The translations under genes and the position numbers were made by a program. A DNA stretch of 64,000 nucleotides from Paenibacillus sp. JDR-2 (GTDB taxonomy: Bacteria; Bacillota; Bacilli; Paenibacillales; Paenibacillaceae), in the NCBI RefSeq assembly GCF_000023585.1, contig NC_012914.1:7105501-7169500 (forward strand), read 5' to 3'. The notes beneath the pieces were generated by a model. The model worked only from the letters and a program-made list of their open reading frames with translations. It had not been told where the DNA came from and searched no databases. Positions 1-6,649 of the stretch are shown here, piece by piece. The first letter of the stretch is position 1, and the number at the start of each line of letters is the position of its first letter.

Positions 1-404
1 CGAACAACAAGTTCATGCGCATTACGAACAAGACCGGCTGCTCCGTTGATTCGCATCAGCAGGCGATGTCGGCTGCTCTAATGGGCGAGAGGGATGTCGC
101 GATTATTATTTCCTATTCCGGTTCAACCAAGGATTCCATTGAGGTCGCAAAAAAAGCCAAAGAACGGGGAGCGGCGATTATTGTCATTACCCGCTTCGTC
201 AAATCGCCGTTGACCTCCTATTCGGACATCACTTTGTTGTGCGGGGCCAACGAAGGACCGCTGCAGGGCGGCTCCTTATCGGCAAAGATCGCGCAGCTCT
301 ATTTGCTTGACGTGCTGTATGTCGAATATTTTAAACGCACCTATGAAGCATCCATCGTAAACAAGGAGAACACGTCGGCGGCGGTTGCCGTCAAGCTGTT
401 CTGA
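1..404 (+). CDS. RpiR/MurR-family regulator, C-terminal SIS domain (5' partial)
   Basis: Only the 3' part lies in the window; the reading frame is open from base 3. The visible 134 or so residues are a sugar isomerase (SIS) domain. The segment IIISYSGSTKDSIEVAKKAK is the classic SIS phosphosugar-binding loop, followed by a strand reading GAAIIVIT. RpiR-type regulators join an N-terminal helix-turn-helix, here outside the window, to this domain and respond to a phosphorylated sugar. The next gene, a YhcH/NanQ-like protein 25 bases downstream, suggests control of amino-sugar or sialic-acid-type catabolism. That link is inference. A stand-alone SIS isomerase cannot be excluded because the N-terminus is missing. 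Confidence 0.75.
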   Translation, partial: NNKFMRITNKTGCSVDSHQQAMSAALMGERDVAIIISYSGSTKDSIEVAKKAKERGAAIIVITRFVKSPLTSYSDITLLCGANEGPLQGGSLSAKIAQLYLLDVLYVEYFKRTYEASIVNKENTSAAVAVKLF

Positions 405-429
405 AAGGCAGAAAGGGGAACAGGCCATT

Positions 430-900
430 ATGATACTTGGTTTATTATCCGGGGAGAATGATTATAGTTCCGGCGGCTATGCCGTAATTGACGAAGCCCT
501 GCGGGCTTTGCGCCAATGGAGCGAGAAGAAGGAATGGCCGGAGGGCAGGCTGGAGCTGCGAGGTGACCAGCTTTATATCAACTTCATGTCCTTCGATACG
601 AAGAGCCAAGAGGAGCAGGTTGCGGAAAAGCATGAGCAATACCTCGATATTCATTATTTAATCGAAGGTTCCGAGCAGATCGGATGGTCGCCGCTGCGAG
701 AGGGTATGATTCCATCCCAGCCTTATGACGAAGCGGACGACTATGCGTTATACGCCCCTCAAGCCGACGAGCAATTGTTGGCAATGAAGCCGGGTATGTA
801 CGCCGTCTTTTTCCCTGATGACGTTCATCGTCCGGGCATGGGCGACGGTTCGCCAATTAAGAAAGCTGTCGTTAAAATTCACAGGGCGCTGCTGTTGTAG
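430..900 (+). CDS. YhcH/YjgK/YiaL family protein (NanQ-like anomerase)
   Basis: The protein has 156 residues, the usual size for the YhcH/YjgK/YiaL (DUF386) cupin-like family. Features that fit are FDTKSQEEQVAEKHEQYLDIHYLIEG and a late FFPDDVHRPGM segment; the conserved His and Glu/Asp residues there bind metal in relatives. Characterised members act on sugar anomers, for example sialic acid (NanQ). The ATG at 430 is preferred over an in-frame upstream start because a purine-rich AAAGGGGA lies just before it. It probably forms an operon with the RpiR-type gene upstream. A terminator overlaps its stop codon. Confidence 0.82.
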   Translation: MILGLLSGENDYSSGGYAVIDEALRALRQWSEKKEWPEGRLELRGDQLYINFMSFDTKSQEEQVAEKHEQYLDIHYLIEGSEQIGWSPLREGMIPSQPYDEADDYALYAPQADEQLLAMKPGMYAVFFPDDVHRPGMGDGSPIKKAVVKIHRALLL

Positions 901-908
901 CGCCTTTT
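885..908 (+). terminator. Intrinsic terminator overlapping the yhcH-like stop
   Basis: GGCGCT (885-890) pairs with AGCGCC (899-904) and is followed by TTTT. The stop codon of the upstream gene lies inside the hairpin. Confidence 0.65.
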
Positions 909-910
909 CC

Positions 911-1600
911 TTATAATAAAAGATTTGCCCGATACAAATTGGCTACCGCCTCCGTCCGGTTGCGGCTGGATGTTTTCAGCATGACGTTATTTATGAAATA
1001 CTTTACAGTGGATTCGGCAATGTTAAGAAAAGGAGCGATTTCTTTCGTCGTGAAACCGTCCGCAATGTATTGCATCACGCGCAGCTCTTTTTCGCTAAGC
1101 GCATAGGCTGCACGCGCAGCCGGCGAATGCTTGAGATGGAGCAATTGCTTCATCTGCTCCCCATAGCCCTGGACATAGCGGTTCATTTCGTCGTTATATT
1201 CAAACTGAATATTAATGGCGCACATAAAGGCAATAATGACGTTGTTCACGAGTATGGGCAATACAAGCATATTTTCTACAGGCTCATTCAGCGTATATTT
1301 CGACGACAGCCGGATTTGAAAGGCTTCTCCATCCAAATACGCAACCCTCTTCAGTTGAAGCGCATCATAAAGGACGGGAATCGTCCGTACATCGTCATGC
1401 CAATGCGATATCGCTTTAATCATTCCCTGCTCGCAAGTGAAGATTCCGTCCATACGTTGGTCGAATATCGAATACCGGAACAAATGGACAAGCTGGCAAG
1501 GGAAATGGTTCCGAAACGCTTTTAACAACTCCGACAGCTTCTCGTTTACCGAGTCCATCGATTGAATATACAACAGCTCTTTATCCAGGCTTGCATCCAT
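911..1600 (-). CDS. LuxR-type helix-turn-helix transcriptional regulator
   Basis: A 229-residue protein with a C-terminal LuxR/FixJ DNA-binding domain at about residues 165-229: LSEKELRVMQYIADGFTTKEIA followed by LNIAESTVKYFINNVMLKT. The N-terminal 150 residues resemble a GAF-like sensory fold (segment MLVLPILVNNVIIAFMCAIN) with no receiver-domain aspartate pattern, so it is probably a ligand-sensing regulator and not a response regulator. The ATG at 1600 has AAAGGGGG upstream. The gene diverges from the alcohol dehydrogenase at 1762, and the inverted repeats between them make that gene a likely target (inference). Confidence 0.85.
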   Translation of the reverse strand: MDASLDKELLYIQSMDSVNEKLSELLKAFRNHFPCQLVHLFRYSIFDQRMDGIFTCEQGMIKAISHWHDDVRTIPVLYDALQLKRVAYLDGEAFQIRLSSKYTLNEPVENMLVLPILVNNVIIAFMCAINIQFEYNDEMNRYVQGYGEQMKQLLHLKHSPAARAAYALSEKELRVMQYIADGFTTKEIAPFLNIAESTVKYFINNVMLKTSSRNRTEAVANLYRANLLL

Positions 1601-1638
1601 GCCCAGTCCCCCTTTAGTCCTATGCCCAAAACTATACT

Positions 1639-1670
1639 AAAGGATAGTCAAACAATCAATTTTATCCTTT
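1639..1670. promoter_or_regulatory. Inverted repeat between regulator and alcohol dehydrogenase
   Basis: AAAGGATA at 1639-1646 is repeated in inverted orientation as TATCCTTT at 1663-1670, a perfect 8-bp pair with a 16-bp spacer. It lies in the divergent intergenic region and may be a binding site for the LuxR-type regulator. Function is inferred from position only. Confidence 0.4.
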
Positions 1671-1717
1671 TGAGCAGGGTCGTTTTATACTTTTCTCTAA
1701 CTGTGGCGCTTCGGAGA

Positions 1718-1740
1718 ATCTACTTATAATTGAAGTAGAT
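1718..1740 (+). promoter_or_regulatory. Inverted repeat overlapping TATAAT -10 box of alcohol dehydrogenase
   Basis: ATCTACTT (1718-1725) and AAGTAGAT (1733-1740) are perfect 8-bp arms around a 7-bp centre. A consensus -10 element TATAAT lies at 1725-1730, within the repeat. No good -35 element sits 17 bp upstream, which suits an activator-dependent or repressor-blocked promoter for the gene starting at 1762. Confidence 0.5.
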
Positions 1741-1761
1741 CATCTGAAAGGGGTTTCAACC

Positions 1762-2847
1762 ATGAAGATTAAAGCCGCATTGACCAAAGAAATCGGCTCG
1801 CCGTTTGAACTTGAAGAAATCGAATTAGCCGCGCCAAAAGCAAATGAAGTGCTTATCAAAATCGTAGCTTCCGGAGTTTGCCATACGGACGCAACGGTCC
1901 GCGATACGGGCATGACGCCGTTCCCGGCCGTGCTGGGCCATGAAGGCTCGGGCATTGTTGAAGCCGTCGGCGACAATGTCAAAGGCTTTGCGCAAGGCGA
2001 TCATGTCGTCATGTCATTCGCTTCCTGCGGGGAGTGCAAGAACTGCAAAGAGGGTCATCCCGCTTACTGCTATCAATTTATGCCGCTGAACATGGGCGGA
2101 AAAATGGAGGACGGAACTTCCCGCTTGCATCATCACGGCGCCGAGGTGTCCAACTTCTTCGGACAATCCTCGTTCGGCACCTTTGCCATCGTGCATGAAC
2201 GCAATCTGGTGAAGGTCGACAAAGATGTCGAACTGGCTCTTCTTGGCCCGCTTGGCTGCGGCATTCAAACGGGAGCAGGCTCCGTATTAAACGTGCTGCG
2301 GCCAACCTTTGGTTCAAGCATTGCGGTGTTTGGCGCGGGCGGAGTAGGCTTAAGCGCGGTAATGGCCGCAAAAATTGCAGGCTGCGAGAAAATTATCGTC
2401 GTGGACGTGCACGAGCAGCGCTTGAAGCTGGCGCAAGAGCTTGGTGCCACGCATGTCATTAACGGCAAAGAAGTGAATGCCCAAGAGGAATTAATGCGCA
2501 TTACGGGCACTGGCGTTAATTATGTCGTGGAAACAACCGGCGTAGGACCTGTCGTGCTGCAGGCGATTCGCTCCTTGGCGCAGCTGGGCGAAATGGTCAG
2601 TCTGGCGGCAATGGCGAATATTGAAGTGCCGTTTATGGAGATTACGGGCTTTGGCCGTAAAATTATGGGCGTAACCGAAGGCGATTCCGTTCCTCATACG
2701 TTTATTCCAAAGCTTATTTCGTACTATAAGAACGGACAATTCCCGTTCGATAAGCTTGTGAAATACTTTGATTTCGACCAAATCAACGATGCGTTTGCCG
2801 CGTCCAAGACAGGCGAGGTCATTAAGCCTATTCTTAAAATGAACTAA
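1762..2847 (+). CDS. Zinc-dependent alcohol dehydrogenase (AdhB/aryl-alcohol type)
   Basis: A 361-residue medium-chain dehydrogenase that oxidises an alcohol or reduces an aldehyde with NAD(P). Catalytic zinc ligands are visible in SGVCHTDATVRD, in the GHEGSGIVEAVG signature and in GPLGCGIQTGAGS. The structural-zinc lobe is complete, with four cysteines in CGECKNCKEGHPAYC. The Rossmann fingerprint is FGAGGVGLSA, followed by an acidic residue (VVDVHEQRL) typical of NAD preference. GPLGCGIQTGAG is characteristic of the aryl-alcohol/geraniol dehydrogenase branch, so an aromatic or allylic substrate is plausible but unproven. The start has AAAGGGG upstream. Confidence 0.9.
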   Translation: MKIKAALTKEIGSPFELEEIELAAPKANEVLIKIVASGVCHTDATVRDTGMTPFPAVLGHEGSGIVEAVGDNVKGFAQGDHVVMSFASCGECKNCKEGHPAYCYQFMPLNMGGKMEDGTSRLHHHGAEVSNFFGQSSFGTFAIVHERNLVKVDKDVELALLGPLGCGIQTGAGSVLNVLRPTFGSSIAVFGAGGVGLSAVMAAKIAGCEKIIVVDVHEQRLKLAQELGATHVINGKEVNAQEELMRITGTGVNYVVETTGVGPVVLQAIRSLAQLGEMVSLAAMANIEVPFMEITGFGRKIMGVTEGDSVPHTFIPKLISYYKNGQFPFDKLVKYFDFDQINDAFAASKTGEVIKPILKMN

Positions 2848-2865
2848 AAAGATTCCTTAAACCAA

Positions 2866-2898
2866 TAGCAGGTGCCCAAGAGGCGCCTGCTATTTTTT
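2866..2898 (+). terminator. Intrinsic terminator after alcohol dehydrogenase
   Basis: TAGCAGGTGCC pairs with GGCGCCTGCTA (one G-T wobble) around a 5-base loop, followed by a T6 run. Confidence 0.85.
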
Positions 2899-3032
2899 GC
2901 TGCCCAACTTTTTAAAATAATTAACTAAGAAGCCTTTCTTCCCTGACACACTGTTGTCAACAAGGGTAGCTTATGATGATCTCAGATGATTGTTCAGCAA
3001 TCAATTCAGGAAGAAGAAAGGAATGGTATGGA

Positions 3033-4547
3033 ATGACGAATAAACTAGGCGCCATCATTGGAGGACTGCTGCTGGCCATTCTGATGGCATCCATGGACAA
3101 CACGGTTGTGTCAACGGCGATTGGCACAATCGTAGGAGAGATGGGAGGACTCGATAAGTTCGTCTGGGTCACTACCGCCTATATGGTCGCGGAAATGGCC
3201 TGTATGCCGATCTTCGGCAAGCTTTCCGATATGTACGGCCGCAAGCGGTTTTTCATCTTTGGGATTATCGTGTTTATGATCGGCTCGGCGCTCTGCGGCA
3301 TGGCCCATTCGATTATTGAGTTAAGCATTTACCGGGCTGTCCAAGGAGTTGGAGCCGGTGCGATGGTATCCATTGCGTTTACGATTTTGTTCGATGTGGT
3401 GTCCCCGAAGGACCGCGGCAAAATGATGGGAGCGTTTGGAGCGGTATTCGGCTTATCCAGCGTAGTTGGCCCTTTGCTTGGCGGCTATATTACGGATCAC
3501 CTCAACTGGTCGTGGATCTTCTACATTAACCTTCCGCTTGGCTTCATTGCCCTGCTGATGATTGCCTTGTTCTACAAGGAATCGGCAGCTCATTCGAGGC
3601 AGCGTATTGACTGGGCCGGATCCATCCTTCTCGTAGGAGCTGTTGTCTGCTTTATCTTCGCGCTGGAGCTTGGCGGCAAAACCTATGCCTGGGATTCTCC
3701 GCAAATTATCGGTCTGTTTGCCGGGTTTGCCGTTCTTGCCTTCCTGCTTGTACTGGTCGAGAGAAAAGCGGCCGAACCTATCATCTCGTTTGGCTTATTC
3801 CGCAGCAGACTGTACACCACAAGCAATCTGGTCGCTATGCTTAGCGGCGCGGCTTATATGACGGCAGCAATTTTTATCCCGATCTACGTGCAGGGCGTCA
3901 TTGGCGGCTCCGCCTCTAACTCCGGTCTAACCCTATTGCCCATGATGGTTGGTTCGGTTGTCACCGCAACGTTAGGCGGCTTCCTCATGACGAAGCTGCA
4001 GTACCGGACGATTATGATAGGAACGCTGTCCATCCTGTTCATAGGCCTTGCTCTGCTATCGCAAATTACGGTAGAATCTTCTCGACTTTTCATCACGGGA
4101 ATCATGATTTTGATTGGTCTTGGAATTGGTGCTTCCTTCTCGGTATTAAGCAGCTCGGTGCTTCATTCGTTCCCTGCCGCGCAGCGCGGCGCGGCAAGCT
4201 CGACCTTGAATTTCAACCGTTCCCTTGGCATGTCGCTTGGCATTACGATCTTCGGGATTATTCAAAGCCACAGCATGCTCTCAAAGCTTACCGAATTGCT
4301 TAGTAACGGCACGGTTCCCCCTGGCTTGAATTTAAACGATCCGCATTCCTTGCTAAATCCGGCATTCCGGCAGACCGTCGATCCTCAGCTTCTGGATACG
4401 ATAACGGCAGGGCTGTCGAGCTCTATTGGCGCGACCTTTGCCTGGAGCCTGATCCCTGCAGCATTAGCGTTAGTTGCGGCATTCCTGATGTCGAAGGATA
4501 AAATGGAGGCGGCTGCCGAAGGCGAAGAATTCGCGGCCGCACACTAA
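3033..4547 (+). CDS. MFS drug exporter, DHA2 (EmrB/QacA) family
   Basis: A 504-residue membrane protein with the 14-helix layout of DHA2 proton-drug antiporters. Motif D1-like LMASMDNTVVSTAIGTI is in helix 1, motif A FGKLSDMYGRKRFF between helices 2 and 3, and motif C-like GAVFGLSSVVGPLLGGYI in helix 5. ATG 3033 is chosen over the earlier ATG at 2973 because GAAAGGA (3016-3022) is correctly spaced from it and the membrane domain starts at once. It probably pumps lipophilic drugs or cations out of the cell. It is followed closely by a WYL regulator and a dehydrogenase, which may form one unit. Confidence 0.88.
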   Translation: MTNKLGAIIGGLLLAILMASMDNTVVSTAIGTIVGEMGGLDKFVWVTTAYMVAEMACMPIFGKLSDMYGRKRFFIFGIIVFMIGSALCGMAHSIIELSIYRAVQGVGAGAMVSIAFTILFDVVSPKDRGKMMGAFGAVFGLSSVVGPLLGGYITDHLNWSWIFYINLPLGFIALLMIALFYKESAAHSRQRIDWAGSILLVGAVVCFIFALELGGKTYAWDSPQIIGLFAGFAVLAFLLVLVERKAAEPIISFGLFRSRLYTTSNLVAMLSGAAYMTAAIFIPIYVQGVIGGSASNSGLTLLPMMVGSVVTATLGGFLMTKLQYRTIMIGTLSILFIGLALLSQITVESSRLFITGIMILIGLGIGASFSVLSSSVLHSFPAAQRGAASSTLNFNRSLGMSLGITIFGIIQSHSMLSKLTELLSNGTVPPGLNLNDPHSLLNPAFRQTVDPQLLDTITAGLSSSIGATFAWSLIPAALALVAAFLMSKDKMEAAAEGEEFAAAH

Positions 4548-4555
4548 TCATATAA

Positions 4556-4575
4556 CGGCATGCTGCAGCATGCCG
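4556..4575. promoter_or_regulatory. Perfect 20-bp palindrome before WYL regulator
   Basis: CGGCATGCTGCAGCATGCCG reads identically on both strands. It lies between the exporter stop (4547) and the regulator start (4593). It could be an autoregulatory operator of the WYL protein or a loop-less mRNA hairpin. No T run follows, so a terminator is unlikely. Confidence 0.5.
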
Positions 4576-4592
4576 GTTTGGGAGAGATAACG

Positions 4593-5555
4593 ATGAAGCT
4601 GGAACGGTTAATGGCCATTACGATTTTGTTGCTTAATCGAAAGCGGGTACAGGCGCAGGAGCTGGCGGAGCAGCTGGAGGTTTCCTTGCGTACCATCTAT
4701 CGCGATCTCGATTCGCTTGGTCAGGCTGGCATTCCCATTGTCTCCTACACCGGCATGGAGGGCGGTTACGAGATCATGGACAGCTTCCGGCTGGACCGGC
4801 AGCTCTTGTCCTTTGATGAGCTGACCGCTCTCTTCACGGCGCTGCGCGGACTGGAATCAACAAACGCTTATGACCGCTCGAATATGGATCTCCTCCTTAG
4901 CAAGGTTGGCGCCATGGTGGCACAGGCCGAGCAAGGCCGTACAGGTGAAGGAGACCGTATTCAAGTGGATTTCACCCCTTGGAAGAACAGCGAAGAGGAT
5001 CAAGCGCGGTATGACCAGCTCCGTCAAGCTGTTAATGACCGTAAGCTGATCCGGTTTCACTATACGAGCAGAACCGGCGGCGAGCAGGAGCGCGAGATCG
5101 AGCCTATGGCCCTTGTTCTGAAGAACTATGCCTGGTATCTTCACGGCTATTGCCGCTTGCGCGAGGATTACCGCATCTTCAAGCTGACGCGTATCCGGCA
5201 ATTGAGTATTCAAGCCGGCACCTTTACTAGACGGACAGAATCGCTGGAACAGCTGAACGACCGGTGGAATTCAGCCCGGAGAAGAGACGAAAGCGAGGGA
5301 ATCCCTGCCGTCCTGCGGTTTAAAGCGGCGGCTGCCCTATCCGTAATGGACCATTTCGACGAGAAAAATATCGAACGGCTGCCGGACGGACAGCTTATTG
5401 TGCGGATGACCTACTCGAGCGAGCACTGGCTGATCCGTAACATTCTTCATTATATGACCGATGTTATCGTGCTCGAGCCCGCCTCGGTTGCGGCAAAGAT
5501 TAAACAGACCGCTCTGGCTATCGCGCGTCAGTACGGCGGGTTGGAGCAGGAATAA
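4593..5555 (+). CDS. HTH (DeoR/YafY-type) transcriptional regulator with WYL domain
   Basis: A 320-residue regulator. Residues about 1-60 are a winged helix: LMAITILLLNRKRVQAQELAEQLEVSLRTIYRDLDSL. The middle and C-terminal parts carry a WYL ligand-sensing domain at about residues 140-230, with RFHYTSRTGGEQEREIEPMALVLKNYAWYLHGYCRLREDYRIFKLTRI, then a WCX C-terminal extension. WYL domains bind nucleotides, nucleic acid or other negatively charged ligands in characterised members. ATG 4593 is used because GGAGAG (4581-4586) precedes it. It is probably a local regulator of the flanking exporter and dehydrogenase. Confidence 0.88.
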   Translation: MKLERLMAITILLLNRKRVQAQELAEQLEVSLRTIYRDLDSLGQAGIPIVSYTGMEGGYEIMDSFRLDRQLLSFDELTALFTALRGLESTNAYDRSNMDLLLSKVGAMVAQAEQGRTGEGDRIQVDFTPWKNSEEDQARYDQLRQAVNDRKLIRFHYTSRTGGEQEREIEPMALVLKNYAWYLHGYCRLREDYRIFKLTRIRQLSIQAGTFTRRTESLEQLNDRWNSARRRDESEGIPAVLRFKAAAALSVMDHFDEKNIERLPDGQLIVRMTYSSEHWLIRNILHYMTDVIVLEPASVAAKIKQTALAIARQYGGLEQE

Positions 5556-5581
5556 GTCACTCTGAAGGAGGCTTGCTCATC

Positions 5582-6325
5582 ATGTCTTTGCAAGGAAAAG
5601 TAGCGGTTGTTACAGGTGGTGCCCAGGGGATCGGGAGAGCGGCTTGCATGCAGCTCGCCAAACAAGGGGCGAAGATTGCAGTAAGTGATTTCGAAAGGGA
5701 TTTAACCGCGGTGGTCTCCGAAATCAGGGATAATGGCGGCGAGGCCATAGCCATTCCGGCTGATGCACGCAGCAAGGAGCAAATGGAACAGCTTGCCCAG
5801 ACCGTCATTCATACCTTTGGACAAATCGATGTACTCGTATGCGCCGCAAGTCAATCAGCCGAAGCGGCCAGCTTTGCCGAGCTCTCTTGGGAATCCTTCG
5901 AAAGTCAGTTGACCGGCGAATTAAAAGCCGTCTTTGAGCCAACGAAGGCTGTAATAAAAGTAATGACGGAGCAGCAATCCGGCCGAATCATTTACCTGTC
6001 CAGCACGGAAGGAAAAGATCCTACCCCGCAATATATCGCCTTTGGTACAGCTAAGGGAGGCCTGGATACCTTTGCCCGGTATATTGCGCAAGAGTTTGGC
6101 CCCTACGGGATCTCCGCCAATGTTGTGGCACCCGGATTCGTCAGGTTCGATGAAGCCTTCATGATATCGGAAGAAGAAAGCCGCGTGATAGGCAGCTTTA
6201 CCCCGCTTGGCCGGATTGCCGAGCCGGAGGATGTGGCGGAGGTTATTGCTTTTCTCGCCGGGGATGGCGCCCGGTTCCTGACGGGCACCTACACGCCCGT
6301 TACCGGCGGCCTTGTCATGGAGTAA
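5582..6325 (+). CDS. Short-chain dehydrogenase/reductase with FabL-like Y-x6-K active site
   Basis: A 247-residue Rossmann-fold oxidoreductase. The cofactor motif is VTGGAQGIGRAA (TGxxxGxG). The strand IIYLSSTEG supplies the usual Ser. At the catalytic site the classic YxxxK would need Tyr where Phe stands in YIAFGTAKGG, but a Tyr seven residues before the Lys gives Y-x6-K. That spacing is known from enoyl-ACP reductases FabI and FabL, and the following RYIAQEF matches the FabL pattern. Enoyl-thioester reduction is thus possible but not shown. ATG 5582 follows AAGGAGG (5565-5571). It lies 26 bases after the WYL gene, so it is probably cotranscribed. Confidence 0.82.
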   Translation: MSLQGKVAVVTGGAQGIGRAACMQLAKQGAKIAVSDFERDLTAVVSEIRDNGGEAIAIPADARSKEQMEQLAQTVIHTFGQIDVLVCAASQSAEAASFAELSWESFESQLTGELKAVFEPTKAVIKVMTEQQSGRIIYLSSTEGKDPTPQYIAFGTAKGGLDTFARYIAQEFGPYGISANVVAPGFVRFDEAFMISEEESRVIGSFTPLGRIAEPEDVAEVIAFLAGDGARFLTGTYTPVTGGLVME

Positions 6326-6335
6326 GGCATCCATA

Positions 6336-6381
6336 AAATAGAAGAAGGCCCGCTGCAGCTGCAGCGGGCCTTCTTCTATTT
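6336..6381. terminator. Bidirectional terminator, perfect 23-bp-arm hairpin
   Basis: A perfect inverted repeat of 46 bases centred between 6358 and 6359, with an A-rich left edge, a T-rich right edge and a GC core (GGCCCGCTGCAG). It separates the convergent dehydrogenase (+) and ptsH (-) and would terminate both. Confidence 0.9.
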
Positions 6382-6385
6382 GCAT

Positions 6386-6649
6386 CTATTCTTCGTAAAT
6401 CTTGGTCAGCATAGCGCCCAGAGCGTTAAGCGCCTCTTCCTCGCGCTCGCCGTCCACTTCCAGCGTTACCTCGTCGCCTTTTGCCAGACCTAGGGTCAAC
6501 AGGCCAAGCGAGCTTTTGCCATTTACTTTCTTAGTTCCTTTGATCAGATTCACATTGCAAGGGAACTCCGATGCCGCCTGAACAAAAAGCTTTGAAGGAC
6601 GGGCATGGAACCCGGATGGATGGATAACGGTATAGGTTTGCGATAGCAT
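6386..6649 (-). CDS. ptsH: Phosphocarrier protein HPr
   Basis: An 87-residue HPr, the standard length. It carries phosphate from enzyme I to the PTS permeases. The phosphorylated histidine is His15 in HPSGFHARPSKLF, and the HPr-kinase serine is Ser46 in VNGKSSLGLLTLG, so both catalytic and catabolite-repression sites are present. Its ATG overlaps the ptsI stop as TAATG, which implies translational coupling. It is the last gene of a mannitol operon and is transcribed after ptsI, the reverse of the usual ptsH-ptsI order. The Ser46 region differs slightly from the common KSIMG form. Confidence 0.95.
   Translation of the reverse strand: MLSQTYTVIHPSGFHARPSKLFVQAASEFPCNVNLIKGTKKVNGKSSLGLLTLGLAKGDEVTLEVDGEREEEALNALGAMLTKIYEE

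Noticed and set aside
2925..3032. TGTTGTCAACA near-palindrome before the first exporter gene
   Set aside because: The arms are only 5 bp and no well-placed -10 element follows, so it was not called an operator or promoter.
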